From NCBI RefSeq assembly GCF_000004195.4, contig NC_030686.2, forward strand, positions 45,763,961 to 45,827,960: a stretch of 64,000 nucleotides of DNA, given 5' to 3'. Origin of the DNA: Xenopus tropicalis (taxonomy: Eukaryota; Chordata; Amphibia; Anura; Pipidae). Of this stretch, positions 46,501 through 56,330 are shown one piece after another (the first letter of the stretch is position 1; every line of letters begins with the position of its first letter). Position numbers and translations under genes: made by a program. The notes under the pieces are model-generated. The model made no database searches. It had not been told where the DNA came from and worked only from the letters and a program-made list of their open reading frames with translations.

Positions 46501-49500
46501 AATATAAGCCTTGTACGTCCCCACTGCCCCCCAATCAACCAACGCACATTTCCTTAACCTCCCCTTTCCTTACCCGGCGACAGTAGAACAAATAACCAAA
46601 ATTAGAATTTTTCTTTGCATGAAAACTATTTTTCCTTCTGTATTTCTGGGAACTAATCCCAAACAGCTCCCAAAAAATCCCATTTACAAGGGTTTATCCT
46701 ATAGGCTAAAGCTCACCCACTGGGTTTTTAAAGCAGAAGCCAAGATAGTTCCCAGAATTCCTTGTGTTTATTTGCATAGGTATGAGGCGGTCAATCTAAC
46801 TGGCAAGTCTTTGCTGAGTTAGATTGACCCCCACCCAGGCTGAACAGGGCACCATTCTCTAGCAGTGATACCCATCAGGGCGGATCATTCTTCTGCCTGA
46901 CACATGACCTGTGACGCACATATATTATTGGAATATATGGAAACCCAAAATAGTGGGAAAAGTTTAGTATTTTGTCAGTGTGTTGCCTTAAAGGGGTGGT
47001 TCACCTTCAGGTTAACTTATAGCATGTTATAGGATGGCCTGTTCATAGCAACTTTTCAATTGGTCTTCATTGTTTATGGTTTTCGAATTATTTGCCTTCA
47101 TTTTCTGACTCTTTCCAGCTTTCAAATGGGGGTCACTGACCCCGGCAGCCAAAAACTATTGCTCTGTGAGGCTACAGTTTTATTGTTACTTTTTATTATT
47201 TATCTTTCTTTTTATACCTGTCTCTTTAAAACTGTCTGGTTGCTAGATTACATTGGACCCTAGCAACCAGATTCCATGCTGGATAGCTGCTGAACAAAAA
47301 AGCTAAATAATAAAAAATGACCAATTGCAAACTGTCTCAGAATAGCACTCTCTACATCTTACTACAAGTTAATTTAAAGGTGAATAACACCTTTAAATTA
47401 AACACTTATTTTCCTGCTGCAAACATCTTAAGGTCCCCATACATGGGCCAATTCCAGCTGCTGATATGGGTCCCTTAGACAGATTCGGCAGCTAATCGGC
47501 CCGTGTATTGGCAAAACCGACGGGCCTGCCCGACCGATATCTGGCCTGAAACTGGCCAGATGTCGATAGGGCAGGTTAAAAAATCTAGTTGGATCGGGGA
47601 CCCCATCGGCTTGTTGATGCGGCCCCCGGACCGACTTTGCCTATACCCGTCTTCATAATTCGATCATTTGGCCCCAGGGCCAAATGACCGAATTAGCCTG
47701 GATTCTCCTGATATCGCCCACCAGTAGGTGAGGGATATCAGGAGAAGATCCGCTCGCTTGGCGACATCGAGCAGATCTGAAGGTGTATGGGGACCTTTAC
47801 TGGTGCTGCAAGTCCAAGTCTGACAATAGGAGCCACAGATATTAGATTTTAGAATGCAAGACTTGAAAACAGCAGGACCAACTTCCCTGCAGCAGGAAAA
47901 AGCATGTCAGGGCCGGGAGGGGGGGGGATTATTTATATCACAGTGACATTTCCCCTTTAAGGTTTTCAGTAAGTATTTAGCTACTGGCACGGCACCAGGG
48001 TAGCAGTTCCGTTCCTTCACACCAATGGAACTCTCGCCGATTGCCAAAATGCAGAATGAACCAGTGAAGCGGATTGGGCGGCACCCTGAGCCGTGGGCGC
48101 TGTGCCTGCTTGCCTCTGTATAACGGGGCCTTTGATGGCTGAGCAGCGTGTGTGCGTGATCCCATTCTGCAAGGGCAGCACTTCTGCTAACCGCAGCATC
48201 TCTCGCTGCCTAATAGAATCATTCTGTATCTGGCCTCCGCGGCGTTACTATGTTCACAGGTCCCCAAAAGCGACGAATCAGCGAGAACGCCAGATGTAGC
48301 CGCAGGCTTGGCCAACGCCATGTTAAAGGGGGTAACAGCACTGCTCTTCCTTCCTGCACGCAGGGAACGTATCCAAATTCTCCAAAACAGCATTATAGCT
48401 GATGATATCCAACCTGAGGCATTGCAGTTCAACAATAGCCTAAGGCTGGCTACCAGGGCATGCTGGGAGATATAGTTTATCAACAGCTAAAAGGGGTTGT
48501 TCCCGTTTAAATTAACTTTTACCGTGATGTAGTCAATGATATTCTGAGATTATTTGCAATTGGTTTTCATTTATTATTATTTGTGTTTTTTTTTTAGTTA
48601 TTTAGCCTTTTCTTCAGTAGCTCTCCAGTTTTGAATTTCAGCACCTATCTGGTTGCCAGGATCTTGTTTACCTTAGCAACCAGGCTGTGTGTTGAATGGG
48701 TGGCTGGAATATAAATAGGAGAGCCTACATAGAAAGATAAGGAATAAAAAGTAACAATAAATATACAATTGTAGCCTCACAGAGCAATAGGTTTTTAGCT
48801 GCTGGGGGTCAGTGACCCCCATTTGAAAGCTGGAAAGAGGCAGAAGAGGGGATTATAAGCAGATAGGGGGGGGTTATTTTTTCCCATAAAAACGATCAAC
48901 GCAATGAAGACTAATTGCAAAATTGCTAGGAATAGGGCATTCTAAAAAAGTTCATTGTGCTGTTATTGGTCCTTTAGGAAAGGGGCCATACTGAAGGTCG
49001 AAGACAGAAGGGAGAAGAACACTCGCTTGTATATACCCTGGGCCGGTGTGGGTTTCTCCTAACAGGAGCATTGCCCAAGGGTAAGCCATTACAATCACTG
49101 GGGTATGCCTGACATTTGGCACCCCTCAGTTATTTAGCCTTTCCTTCTCCTTTAAATGCTGATGCAGACTGCACGGATTTCTAAACTGCCATGTAATGTG
49201 AGTCTAAATGAATTCCTAATAGGCCTTTTACTTTTACATGCGGTATACTGTAAGTGCCTAAGCTCAGGTGAGTGACAGCAGCCCAAAGCATGCTGGTACA
49301 GAACCCCAAAACATAATGTGCAGCATTTCTATCCAAACTGTTTCCTAAGCTTTAGTTTGTATCCTGTTGGAACTAGTTTCTGAAATGCTCGAGTGACGAC
49401 AAAGTGAAAGCAAAAAAGTGTATTTTCTATTTCAAACACGCAAATTAATTAAAATGAGAGCTCAAGGGGAGGAAGGGGATCGAATGTTCTGAGATTCAGA

Positions 49501-52500
49501 GAGCGACAGAGAGAGCTAGAGGTTAAGCCCTGAAACTGAAGAAGGGAGACGGCGCTAGAACAAGCCCGGCTCTGTCAGAGATGGGAGAGATAGCGGCTGC
49601 GTTCCAGGCAAAGTGGGCGCGCTCAGTTGCGCCCCAACACAGCTGGAGACCACCAAACCAGCCACCAGTTATATGAGAAACCTTTAAAAAGATAAAGGCC
49701 ACACTAAACCAATGGCAACACTGGTCTCTGGTCATATAAGATTCTACCGTTAATTTAGAGTGGATCTAAACCCCCCACAAAAAATGAATTGGTGTAAACT
49801 TATTAGCCTCCCCCCAAACACAACCTGCCCCACAGTAATTAAAAATGACACTTTATTATTACTACTCACATCCTAATAGATATCATGCATGTTGCCCTCA
49901 TTAGACCTGTCTATGCCCGATGGGGCAGAGCAGAGGGCATGGTCTGAGAGTAACAGGCGTGGCCAAAAGTCACTCAGGTTCCTATAGGAGAAGGGTGAAG
50001 TCTGTGCCTGCCCCAAAAACTGTAAGCATGCAGGCCTAGAGTCACTCCCCTTCCCCTATAAACAGATCAGGGAAGGCAAGCAGGAAAACAAGATGGCCGG
50101 ATGTACTCACGAGTGCCCGGTGGCGGGGATGAAGTAAATACAACAATGGACTCGGCTGTCGGGAATGCGTTTCTTGCGGTTTATGTTGACCTCCTCCTGA
50201 AGGTACTTCTCGTATTGGTCGTTAATAAACTTCATAATGGGCAGCCAGCTAATGAGAGGAGCAGAGAGTCAGAAAAGCAAGATTCATACACTGGCTCACA
50301 GAACAGCAACTATTGGTGGACACCGAAGACCTGAACTACAGATGGAGCTATGCCAAAATCAATGAAATGATCCAGATGGAGTACTGGCTATCCCAAATGA
50401 TGTTTTTGGATACCTTACTCAAGTCTGGAACTGTTTGGCTTTCAGACTGGATATCATTGGGGATAGCCAGTGCTCCATCTGTATGTGACCAAGTATTTTT
50501 ATTGCTGTAATTGCTCAACAGCTAACCATAAATTGGATTTTAGAATCCAGTTAAGGTGCAGTGTATAATCCCAGGGGGGCTGACTATGGGACAACTGACT
50601 AGTCAGACAACTGAAGGGTTAAGGTCAGAAATAACTGCAGTAGTCACAATGGGCAAAGCAATGGACACAAGCGACACCCATGGCAACGTGACTATAACTG
50701 CGTTAGTGTTTGAACTAGCGTTATAAATCAGATTGGGATCTAGAGAGTAATGGCTACTGGCGAGCAGTCCAGGAAGCTCTATGATTAAGGGAAATTCAAT
50801 TTAGAATAATTCTCATTTATTTTTATTTTCTAATTAAGGGAAACAAATGACTTGTGCATCTATATTTGCACGTGGTGAGAGGGGGCTGTGCCCCATCAGC
50901 AGTAGCGCGGTTTCAATGGCATTTATGTATGAATAAGTGAAGGCAAGAGATATGGCCACTCATATATAAATATATATCATTCTCACAAAGGAAAGTGACA
51001 GTCTGCAAAGGAAAGAATGCACAATAAGCCAGTTTGCATACTTCAAATACTACAGATGTAGGTGCAAGGGCACCAGTGTCATTTTCATTTATCACTTCCT
51101 CCACTTCTTACCCTAGTACATTAACCCCTCCTGAACTGGAAGTATAAAAAACAAAAAAATGTCCCCCCAGGTCCACTGCATACAGGGGCAGTCATTTCAG
51201 GCTTGGACATTTACCAGGGATTTTTACAGTTTGCCTTTACATAAATTAAACTTTTATTGTACCCTTTAAACCAGGCTAAGTATCATAAGGGGGCATCTAC
51301 AATATAGGCAGCCAGGCCTTACGACCACTTCTGCTACTGGCCATTATCCAAAATATTCCCCCTTACCAGTTCTCATTGTTAATGTGATCCCCAAAGCCTG
51401 GAGTGTCAATGACTGTCAGCTTCATTCGCACCCCTTTCTCCTCGATTTCTGAAAGAGAATCAGATTATTGGTCATGGAGGGAGGCAGGGCAGTCAGAAGA
51501 GAAAGGAAATATTGTCCAAAATCCAACACACTCCCATATGCACCTACTAAAAATGGTATCTCTCTGTACAGGCTATGAGCAAACTTAGGGGGCTGTTCCT
51601 GCTGAATTGTGCTTAGTACAGGGGAATCCCTATGTGCCATAGTTTTATGGTATCTCTCTGTACAGGCTATGAGCAAACTTAGGGGGCTGTTCCTGCTGAA
51701 TTGTGCTTAGTACAGGGGAATCCCTATGTGCCATAGTTTTATGGTATCTCTCTGTACAGGCTATGAGCAAACTTAGGGGGCTGTTCCTGCTGAATTGTGC
51801 TTAGTACAGGGGAATCCCTATGTGCCATAGTTTTATGGTATCTCTCTGTACAGGCTATGAGCAAACTTAGGGGGCTGTTCCTGCTGAATTGTGCTTAGTA
51901 CAGGGGAATCCCTATGTGCCATAGTTTTATGGTATCTCTCTGTACAGGCTATGAGCAAACTTAGGGGGCTGTTCCTGCTGAATTGTGCTTAGTACAGGGG
52001 AATCCCTATGTGCCATAGTTTTATGGTATCTGTCTGTACAGGCTATGAGCAAACTTAGGGGGCTGTTCCTGCTGAATTGTGCTTAGTACAGGGGAATCCT
52101 ATGTGCCATAGTTTATGGTATCTGTCTGTACAGGCTATGAGCAAACTTAGGGGGCTGTTCCTGCTGAATTGTGCTTAGTACAGGGGAATCCCTATGTGCC
52201 ATAGTTTTATGGTATCTGTCTGTACAGGCTATGAGCAAACTTAGGGGGCTGTTCCTGCTGAATTGTGCTTAGTACAGGGGAATCCCTATGTGCCATAGTT
52301 TTATGGTATCTCTCTGTACAGGCTATGAGCAAACTTAGGGGGCTGTTCCTGCTGAATTGTGCTTAGTACAGGGGAATCCCTATGTGCCATAGTTTTATGG
52401 TATCTGTCTGTACAGGCTATGAGCAAACTTAGGGGGCTGTTCCTGCTGAATTGTGCTTAGTACAGGGGAATCCCTATGTGCCCATAGTTTTATGGTATCT

Positions 52501-53656
52501 CTCTGTACAGGCTATGAGCAAACTTAGGGGGCTGTTCCTGCTGAATTGTGCTTAGTACAGGGGAATCCCTATGTGCCATAGTTTTATGGTATCTCTCTGT
52601 ACAGGCTATGAGCAAACTTAGGGGGCTGTTCCTGCTGAATTGTGCTTAGTACAGGGGAATCCCTATGTGCCATAGTTTTATGGTATCTCTCTGTACAGGC
52701 TATGAGCAACTTAGGGGGCTGTTCCTCACAGCTTTGCTCTCACAGCTTTGGTCTCTCCCCCAGCTTTTAAGCCAGTCAGTCCCATTCCACACCTAGTCAG
52801 TACTCACCGTGAGTGACACTTTTAATCTCTATGGTTTTAGGGATGCGCTCTTCTGCTGTTGGCTGCACGGATTTTCTGCTCACTTTAGATTTGAAGAGGG
52901 TATTTATTAATGTGGATTTTCCCAGCCCACTCTGACCTGTAGAAGGGAAAACAAGTGGGGGGGAAAAAAAATAGGTAAATAAACAACGTCACTTAACATG
53001 CTCGATCATGCACTAGTGCCCCTTGAATGTCATCAGCAGTGCAGTCTTGCTTTATGGCAGATTTACACTCAGGAGAAAGCAGGCTCACCTCAGGCTATAA
53101 CATGAGATCGGATACTGAAACAGACACTGAATATGGTGCTACTTGCCATGGAATTGCCTTGGGTCCTTGGAACCAGTTATTTGTTGCAGAGTGCTATTCC
53201 TGTGCAAGGCAAGGTGATGCAAGAGATATGCTGCCCTAGTATTTACAGCACTGCTGCCTGGGGAAGCCTTTGCCTAACTAGGCTGCAAGTGTGTAAGAGA
53301 TAAGGTGACTGATTTACTAACATCAGTGCTAAATTGCACCAGTGCAGTTATCTATAGCAGTCAATCAAATCATTGCTTCCATTTAGTCTCCATTGCAGAA
53401 GACTAAACAAGACCAACTGCTTATTGGTTGCTATTGGCAACTGCACTGGCACAAATCAGAGGGGTACAGATGAAGTAAGAAATCACTTACCCACTACCAT
53501 AATGTTCAGCTCGAAGCCCTGCTTCATGGCCTTTTTCCTCATCTGCTCCAAAATAGCGTCTATACCCACATATCCGAATTCCGTGGCGGGCTTCTCTCCT
53601 ACCCCCCGGGCAGGCAGGGGCTGCTTCACCCCGATGTCTCTAATAGCGTCCGTCAT
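43393..53656 (-). CDS. septin9: Septin-9 (SEPT9-type GTPase), nine coding exons, short-isoform frame
   Basis: Septins are GTP-binding cytoskeletal proteins that assemble into hetero-oligomers and filaments at the cell cortex and cytokinetic ring. The SEPT9 type takes part in octamers. Nine exons join in phase with GT/AG borders and encode 336 residues from the ATG at 53,654-53,656: polybasic segment [10 protein letters not shown] (37-46), P-loop GQSGLGKS (56-63), DTPGFG (113-118), AKAD (195-198) and septin-unique element [15 protein letters not shown] (about 250-272). No C-terminal coiled coil follows, and the protein ends SSNEM. SEPT9 is favoured over SEPT3 or SEPT12 by [15 protein letters not shown] and EDRLVNEK. 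The length is close to the shortest human SEPT9 isoform. The first exon has an acceptor 32 bases upstream of the ATG with an open frame, so longer isoforms using exons beyond the window are expected. No promoter was identified. Confidence 0.95.
43640..43691 (-). CDS. septin9: septin9 52-nt exon: [13 protein letters not shown] segment
   Basis: Only 52 nt, too short for ORF finding. Acceptor TTCTTCCCCTTTAG, donor CAG/GTTAGC. Joins as V276[17 protein letters not shown]293. This is the helix region of the NC interface in septins. A cysteine stands where the mammalian protein has tyrosine, as I recall it (CEFAYLRD). Confidence 0.92.
43750..43766. repeat. C17 homopolymer (G17 in septin9 pre-mRNA)
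   Basis: Uninterrupted 17 C on the plus strand, beginning about 58 bases upstream of the acceptor of the 52-nt exon on the transcript strand. Homopolymer length may be affected by sequencing error. Confidence 0.85.
44120..44240 (+). mobile_element. T2-like MITE fragment
   Basis: TCTGTTCACCTTTAAATTAA and TTTGAATTATTTGGCTTTTT resemble the outer part of the MITE at 46,988-47,396 (inverted-repeat arm). The fragment has no second end. It lies in the septin9 intron between the exons at 43,640 and 45,034. Confidence 0.5.
44550..44790 (+). repeat. Dispersed repeat, diverged relative of the 130-bp array unit
   Basis: AATAATGCACCCCCTGTTGT, AAATATAAGGATAATAG, CGGAGTTCCGTGACCTGTAT align with TAATGTACCCCCTACTGTAA, AATGATAAGGATATTAG and GGGGTTCTGTGCCCATAT of the array at 55,849-56,330. 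It lies in a septin9 intron. This shows that the array unit derives from a dispersed element. Confidence 0.6.
45034..45130 (-). CDS. septin9: septin9 exon: septin-unique element
   Basis: 97 nt, acceptor CCCCTATAG, donor GAAG/GTGCGAT. Encodes residues 244-275 and the first base of Val276: [32 protein letters not shown]. The donor GTGCGA departs from GTRAGT at positions 4 and 6; the phase match with the next exon supports its use. Confidence 0.94.
45578..45673 (-). CDS. septin9: septin9 exon: [14 protein letters not shown] segment
   Basis: 96 nt (32 whole codons), acceptor CCTCTCAG, donor AGG/GTAAGAG. Encodes residues 212-243: [40 protein letters not shown] distinguishes SEPT9 from SEPT3, which has a different sequence here in the mammalian proteins as I recall them. 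Confidence 0.95.
45739..45985 (+). mobile_element. Truncated MITE of the AAGGTCCCCATACA family in a 341-nt septin9 intron
   Basis: It begins TTAAGGTCCCCATACATGGG and matches 47,429-47,680, breaking off at CATTTGGCCCCAGA. It makes up about 250 of the 341 bases of the intron between the exons at 45,578-45,673 and 46,015-46,132. It contains the inverted pair AGCTGCCGATC...GATTCGGCAGCT (about 45,769-45,803). Confidence 0.85.
46015..46132 (-). CDS. septin9: septin9 exon: AKAD (G4) motif
   Basis: 118 nt, acceptor TTTATTGCAG, donor CGG/GTAAGTG. Encodes the end of Ser172 to Arg211: [20 protein letters not shown], then [23 protein letters not shown] is the guanine-specificity motif of septins. A MITE fragment lies about 30 bases into the following intron. 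Confidence 0.95.
46133..46987. other. septin9 intron, unique part
   Basis: Beginning of the 4-kb intron on the 3' side. No exon, RNA gene or transposon termini are recognised here. Confidence 0.4.
46988..47396 (+). mobile_element. T2-type MITE
   Basis: Ends TTAAAGGGGTGGTTCACCTT and AGGTGAATAACACCTTTAA are terminal inverted repeats with TTAA at both borders, which fits the TTAAAGG-starting T2-MITE families described in Xenopus (Kolobok-related, TTAA targets). Internal landmarks are CAGCTTTCAAATGGGGGTCA, CTGTGAGGCTACAGTTTTAT and TGGACCCTAGCAACCAGATT. No coding capacity. It lies in the 4-kb septin9 intron. Confidence 0.85.
47429..47799 (+). mobile_element. Full-length MITE of the AAGGTCCCCATACA family
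   Basis: Left TTAAGGTCCCCATACATGGG and right GGTGTATGGGGACCTTTA are terminal inverted repeats. The interior contains several nested palindromes, e.g. CATTTGGCCCCAGGGCCAAATG at about 47,665-47,686 and TCTCCTGATATC...GATATCAGGAGA at about 47,703-47,744. It is the most complete of three copies in the window (others at 8,160-8,471 and 45,739-45,985). Confidence 0.88.
48487..48965 (-). mobile_element. Degraded T2-type MITE
   Basis: It starts CTAAAAGGGGTTGTTCCCGT and carries, in reverse order and orientation relative to 46,988-47,396, the landmarks TTAGCAACCAGGCTGTG, TTGTAGCCTCACAGAGCAAT and CAGTGACCCCCATTTGAAAG. The right end (ATTCTAAAAAAGTTCATTG) is diverged. Confidence 0.7.
48966..50110. other. 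septin9 intron, unique part
   Basis: Rest of the 4-kb intron. No further exon or repeat is recognised; the ORF at 49,523-49,735 is not supported. Confidence 0.4.
50111..50248 (-). CDS. septin9: septin9 exon: switch II to beta-sheet core
   Basis: 138 nt, acceptor CTCTCATTAG, donor TC/GTGAGTAC. Encodes residues 126-171 ([44 protein letters not shown]) and two bases of Ser172. [12 protein letters not shown] is a well conserved septin segment. Confidence 0.95.
50249..51366. other. septin9 intron, unique
   Basis: No additional exon is found. Around 50,365-50,485 there is an inverted pair: CAGATGGAGTACTGGCTATC at 50,373-50,392 and GATAGCCAGTGCTCCATCTG at 50,462-50,481, with further complementary sequence inside (CCCAAATGATGTTTTTGGAT versus CAGACTGGATATCATTGGG). 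This suggests a small foldback element of about 120 bp. Confidence 0.55.
51367..51448 (-). CDS. septin9: septin9 exon: DTPGFG (G3) motif
   Basis: 82 nt, acceptor ATTCTCTTTCAG, donor TG/GTAAGG. Encodes residues 99-125 plus two bases of Cys126: [11 protein letters not shown], then [16 protein letters not shown]. Phase agrees with both neighbouring exons. Confidence 0.95.
51557..52730 (+). repeat. 94-bp minisatellite inside a septin9 intron, about 12.5 copies
   Basis: Unit of 94 bp: TATCTCTCTGTACAGGCTAT, GAGCAAACTTAGGGGGCTGT, TCCTGCTGAATTGTGCTTAG, TACAGGGGAATCCCTATGTG, CCATAGTTTTATGG. Copies are almost identical; a TCTGTCTG variant marks a sub-block at about 52,025-52,450 and one copy near 52,095 carries small deletions. 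It fills most of the intron between the P-loop and DTPGFG exons. Confidence 0.97.
52808..52936 (-). CDS. septin9: septin9 exon: P-loop and switch I region
   Basis: 129 nt, acceptor CTTCTACAG, donor G/GTGAGTA. Encodes residues 56-98 including GQSGLGKST (G1 motif), [11 protein letters not shown] and the switch-I stretch with [10 protein letters not shown], where SEPT9-type septins keep a threonine linked to GTP hydrolysis in the family. The first base of Gly56 comes from the previous exon. Confidence 0.95.
52937..53490. other. septin9 intron
   Basis: No exon. At about 53,032-53,066, GCAGTGCAGTCTTGCTTTATGGCAGATT resembles part of the 101-bp satellite unit (GCAGCAGTCCTGCCCTGCTT, TATGGCTGAGATT) with changes, possibly a distant relative. 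Confidence 0.35.
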
Positions 53657-53688
53657 GGTGCCTGGGTATCCCTGAAGCTCTTCGCTTA
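53491..53688 (-). CDS. septin9: septin9 exon with short-isoform ATG, polybasic helix and start of P-loop
   Basis: The acceptor is TTCTCTCCAG and the donor G/GTAAGTG. Exon of 198 nt. Frame enters as TA/AGC/GAA (S-E-E-L-Q-G-Y-P-G-T) before ATG at 53,654-53,656, then MTDAIRDIG and later [16 protein letters not shown] and NIMVV. The ATG context is GGCACCATGA, a good Kozak match (A at -3). The residues between the acceptor and the ATG would be coding in longer isoforms. The segment [10 protein letters not shown] is the phospholipid-binding polybasic region known for septins. Confidence 0.95.
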
Positions 53689-55069
53689 CTGGAGAGAGAA
53701 AAACCAAAGCACTTCATTAGCACAGAATATAAAGCTACATAAAATGCTCAGAAGAGCTCACACTCAAAATGCTAATAATAAGCAGCTCCCTTTATAAATG
53801 TACAGTAAGGTTATTCTGTATACAGGTTTGCTAACACAAGTGGGTTCCTCTATGGAGTAAAAGTGAAAAATAACACACAGCCTACAATAAAAATGTGCCC
53901 CCTGGTGGTCAAATGTTGACAAAAGACAGCTTTTTTTTTTGTTTTGTTTTGCACAAAGCCCACTAATTCACAAACTGAGCTGGACCAACTGACCCCCTAT
54001 CAAGTGCCTGGTCCACGCTACCCAACCCTACCTGCACTAAACCAACCTTTAAACTGACACGGGGGGCAACATAAACTGTAAGTGACATCATCAATGGGTG
54101 GAAGTGATGTCACCCCAAAAGAGGTTCCACTGCATTAAAACCTCCCCCCCCCCCACCGGGAGGCTGCAACTGGCCGGCGTACCCAGGCATGCCCACATTG
54201 GGGTCTTTCTGCCTGAATCCTAACCACTTTGTGGCTACCCAACCTGATGGGGGACTCTACCATGGGTGCCAGGAATGTTACAATATAAACTCATTACATA
54301 TCTTCAGTGCTGTGTGTAATTGCTACTGAAACCAATATATACCTCTCCCTTCTGTTATCTAGTTCTGACTCTTGAAACAATGTAGCCTACTCCCCCAGGT
54401 CTGATAATCAGCTTGCTTCTGCAAGTGTCAGACCAGACAGAGCAGAGAAGATAGACATTAGGAATTACATTTCTTTCATTATGCAAAGCCATTTTTTTGT
54501 GTAGAGTTCCCCTTGAATCAGCAGGCAACTTATAGAGCATAATTGTAGGCCCCTGCTGTTTGTCGCACTCCTGTATGGCAGAGAAGGGGTAAAGAGGGGC
54601 ACGTTGCTGCAGGTGGGGTGGGTGGGATGGGGGGTTAGCAGGAAACATTCATATCTGCAGTTGATCCGCACTGCCTGAGCCAGATGAAGAACAAACACGT
54701 GTGCAACTGTCCGACTGCAACAAAAGCACAAACCCCAATAAACTCGCCTCTATCTTTATCCCATGTGTAAGGGGCTGCGCCAAGGCCGACCTTCCCTGAG
54801 CTGCAGATACACATAAGGCCCCCCCTGGGGATAAATGCAGTGACACATGGAACTGATGAGCCCTGCCAAGCTCAGTGCAGCCTACAGAACTGTAGGAACA
54901 TTCTAGATGTTTGCACTCTGGTACCAGGCAGTGACTCTCCGTAGCCAGAGGGTGGCGTAACAAGATTTCACATTCGGGGGGCTACTTAGTTATGGGAGGG
55001 TGGTTTTACATAGAAAGAGACAACACAAATGGAAGAGACACTCCAAAAAGGTTTAAAGAAGAGGAGGAA
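53689..55069. other. 5' intron or upstream region of septin9
   Basis: No further septin9 exon is recognised. A strong CTCF-like word TGCCCCCTGGTGGTCA lies at 53,896-53,911 (reverse orientation). A C run lies at about 54,147-54,157. Confidence 0.4.
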
Positions 55070-55392
55070 GGCAGAAGCTGGAGAGCTAGGGGGCAGAAGC
55101 TGGAGAGCTAGGGGGCAGAAGCTGGAGGGCTAGGGGGCAGAAGCCGGAGGGCTAGGGGGCAGAAGCCGGAGGGCTAGCGGGCAGAAGCCGGAGGGCTAGG
55201 GGGCAGAAGCCGGAGGGCTAGGGGGCAGAAGCCGGAGGGCTAGGGGGCAGAAGCCGGAGGGCTAGTGGGCAGAAGCTGGAGAGCTAGGGGGCAGAAGCTG
55301 GAGAGCTAGGGGGCAGAAGCTGGAGGGCTAGGGGGCAGAAGCTGGAGGGCTAGGGGGCAGAAGCTGGAGGGCTAGGGGGCAGAAGCTGGGGG
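55070..55392 (+). repeat. 22-bp minisatellite, about 14-15 copies
   Basis: Unit GGGGGCAGAAGCTGGAGGGC plus TA. Variants GAGAGC versus GAGGGC and GCTGG versus GCCGG are arranged symmetrically: T-type copies at both ends, C-type copies in the middle. It is G-rich on the plus strand. Confidence 0.95.
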
Positions 55393-55848
55393 CCAGCAGC
55401 TAACAACACAATCAGTCTAGTGATCTCGCTGTAGCCCTGCTATATCATGCCTCGTTGGTTAAAGGTGCCCGGCAGCTTATGTCTCCCCCGATAATGCACA
55501 GTCAGGAGATTGCTCTGCATTACATATCCGGCCCATTAAATCAGCACTTGAGCACCAGTCCCAGACTCCTGACATGTTCCCGGAGTTACAGAGCAGTCTG
55601 AGAGGTGAGAAATAAAAACTGTACAGGAGGATAAATAAAGCATGTGAGTCGCACTTACATTTCAAGGTGTTAGTGAAACGCGTCGGGCCCCAGTAACGGG
55701 TTTTATAAATACTGCGCCCAGACTCTGAAAACTTGTGGGGCATCGATATATTGAGCCTGCACCCTACTGTGCCGAGAAACTGGCTGGGGCACATTATGTA
55801 TATGCTGCAGTGTCTTATGGGAAAAAGCCAGCTTTCATCCTAACAGGG
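55393..55848. other. Unique upstream or intronic DNA
   Basis: No exon or repeat is identified in this spacer. Confidence 0.4.
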
Positions 55849-56330
55849 AGTGAGTATCACTCATGTATTATAAGGGATAATGTACCCCCTACTGTAAATG
55901 ATAAGGATATTAGCAGTCACTGAGGGGTTCTGTGCCCATATAAAGGCACAAGGCTGCAGGCTGAGTTATACAGGGAACTCTTGAGTATCACTCATGTATT
56001 ATAAGGGATAATGTACCCCCTACTGTAAATGATAAGGATATTAGCAGTCACTGAGGGGTTCTGTGCCCATATATAGGCACAAGGCTGCAGGCTGAGTTAT
56101 ACAGGGAACTCTGAGTATCACTCATGTATTATAAGGGATAATGTACCCCCTACTGTAAATGATAAGGATATTAGCAGTCACTGAGGGGTTCTGTGCCCAT
56201 ATAAAGGCACAAGGCTGCAGGCTGAGTTATACAGGGAACTCTGAGTATCACTCATGTATTATAAGGGATAATATACCCCCTACTGTAAATGATAAGGATA
56301 TTGTAAGTCACTAAGGGGTTCTGTATATTT
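55849..56330 (+). repeat. About 130-bp tandem repeat, about 3.7 copies
   Basis: Unit begins GAGTATCACTCATGTATTAT and includes GATAATGTACCCCCTACTGT, GGGTTCTGTGCCCATATAAA and GCAGGCTGAGTTATACAGGG. Copy starts are near 55,850, 55,983, 56,112 and 56,241; the last is diverged and truncated. A single distant relative lies at 44,550-44,790. Confidence 0.93.

Noticed and set aside
52937..53490. Copy of the 101-bp satellite in a septin9 intron
   Set aside because: Only about 30 bases resemble the unit, with several changes; not strong enough to call a family member.
53491..53688. Assignment of the septin to SEPT3 or SEPT12
   Set aside because: [23 protein letters not shown] and the [19 protein letters not shown] end fit SEPT9 better than the other members of the same subgroup as I remember them.
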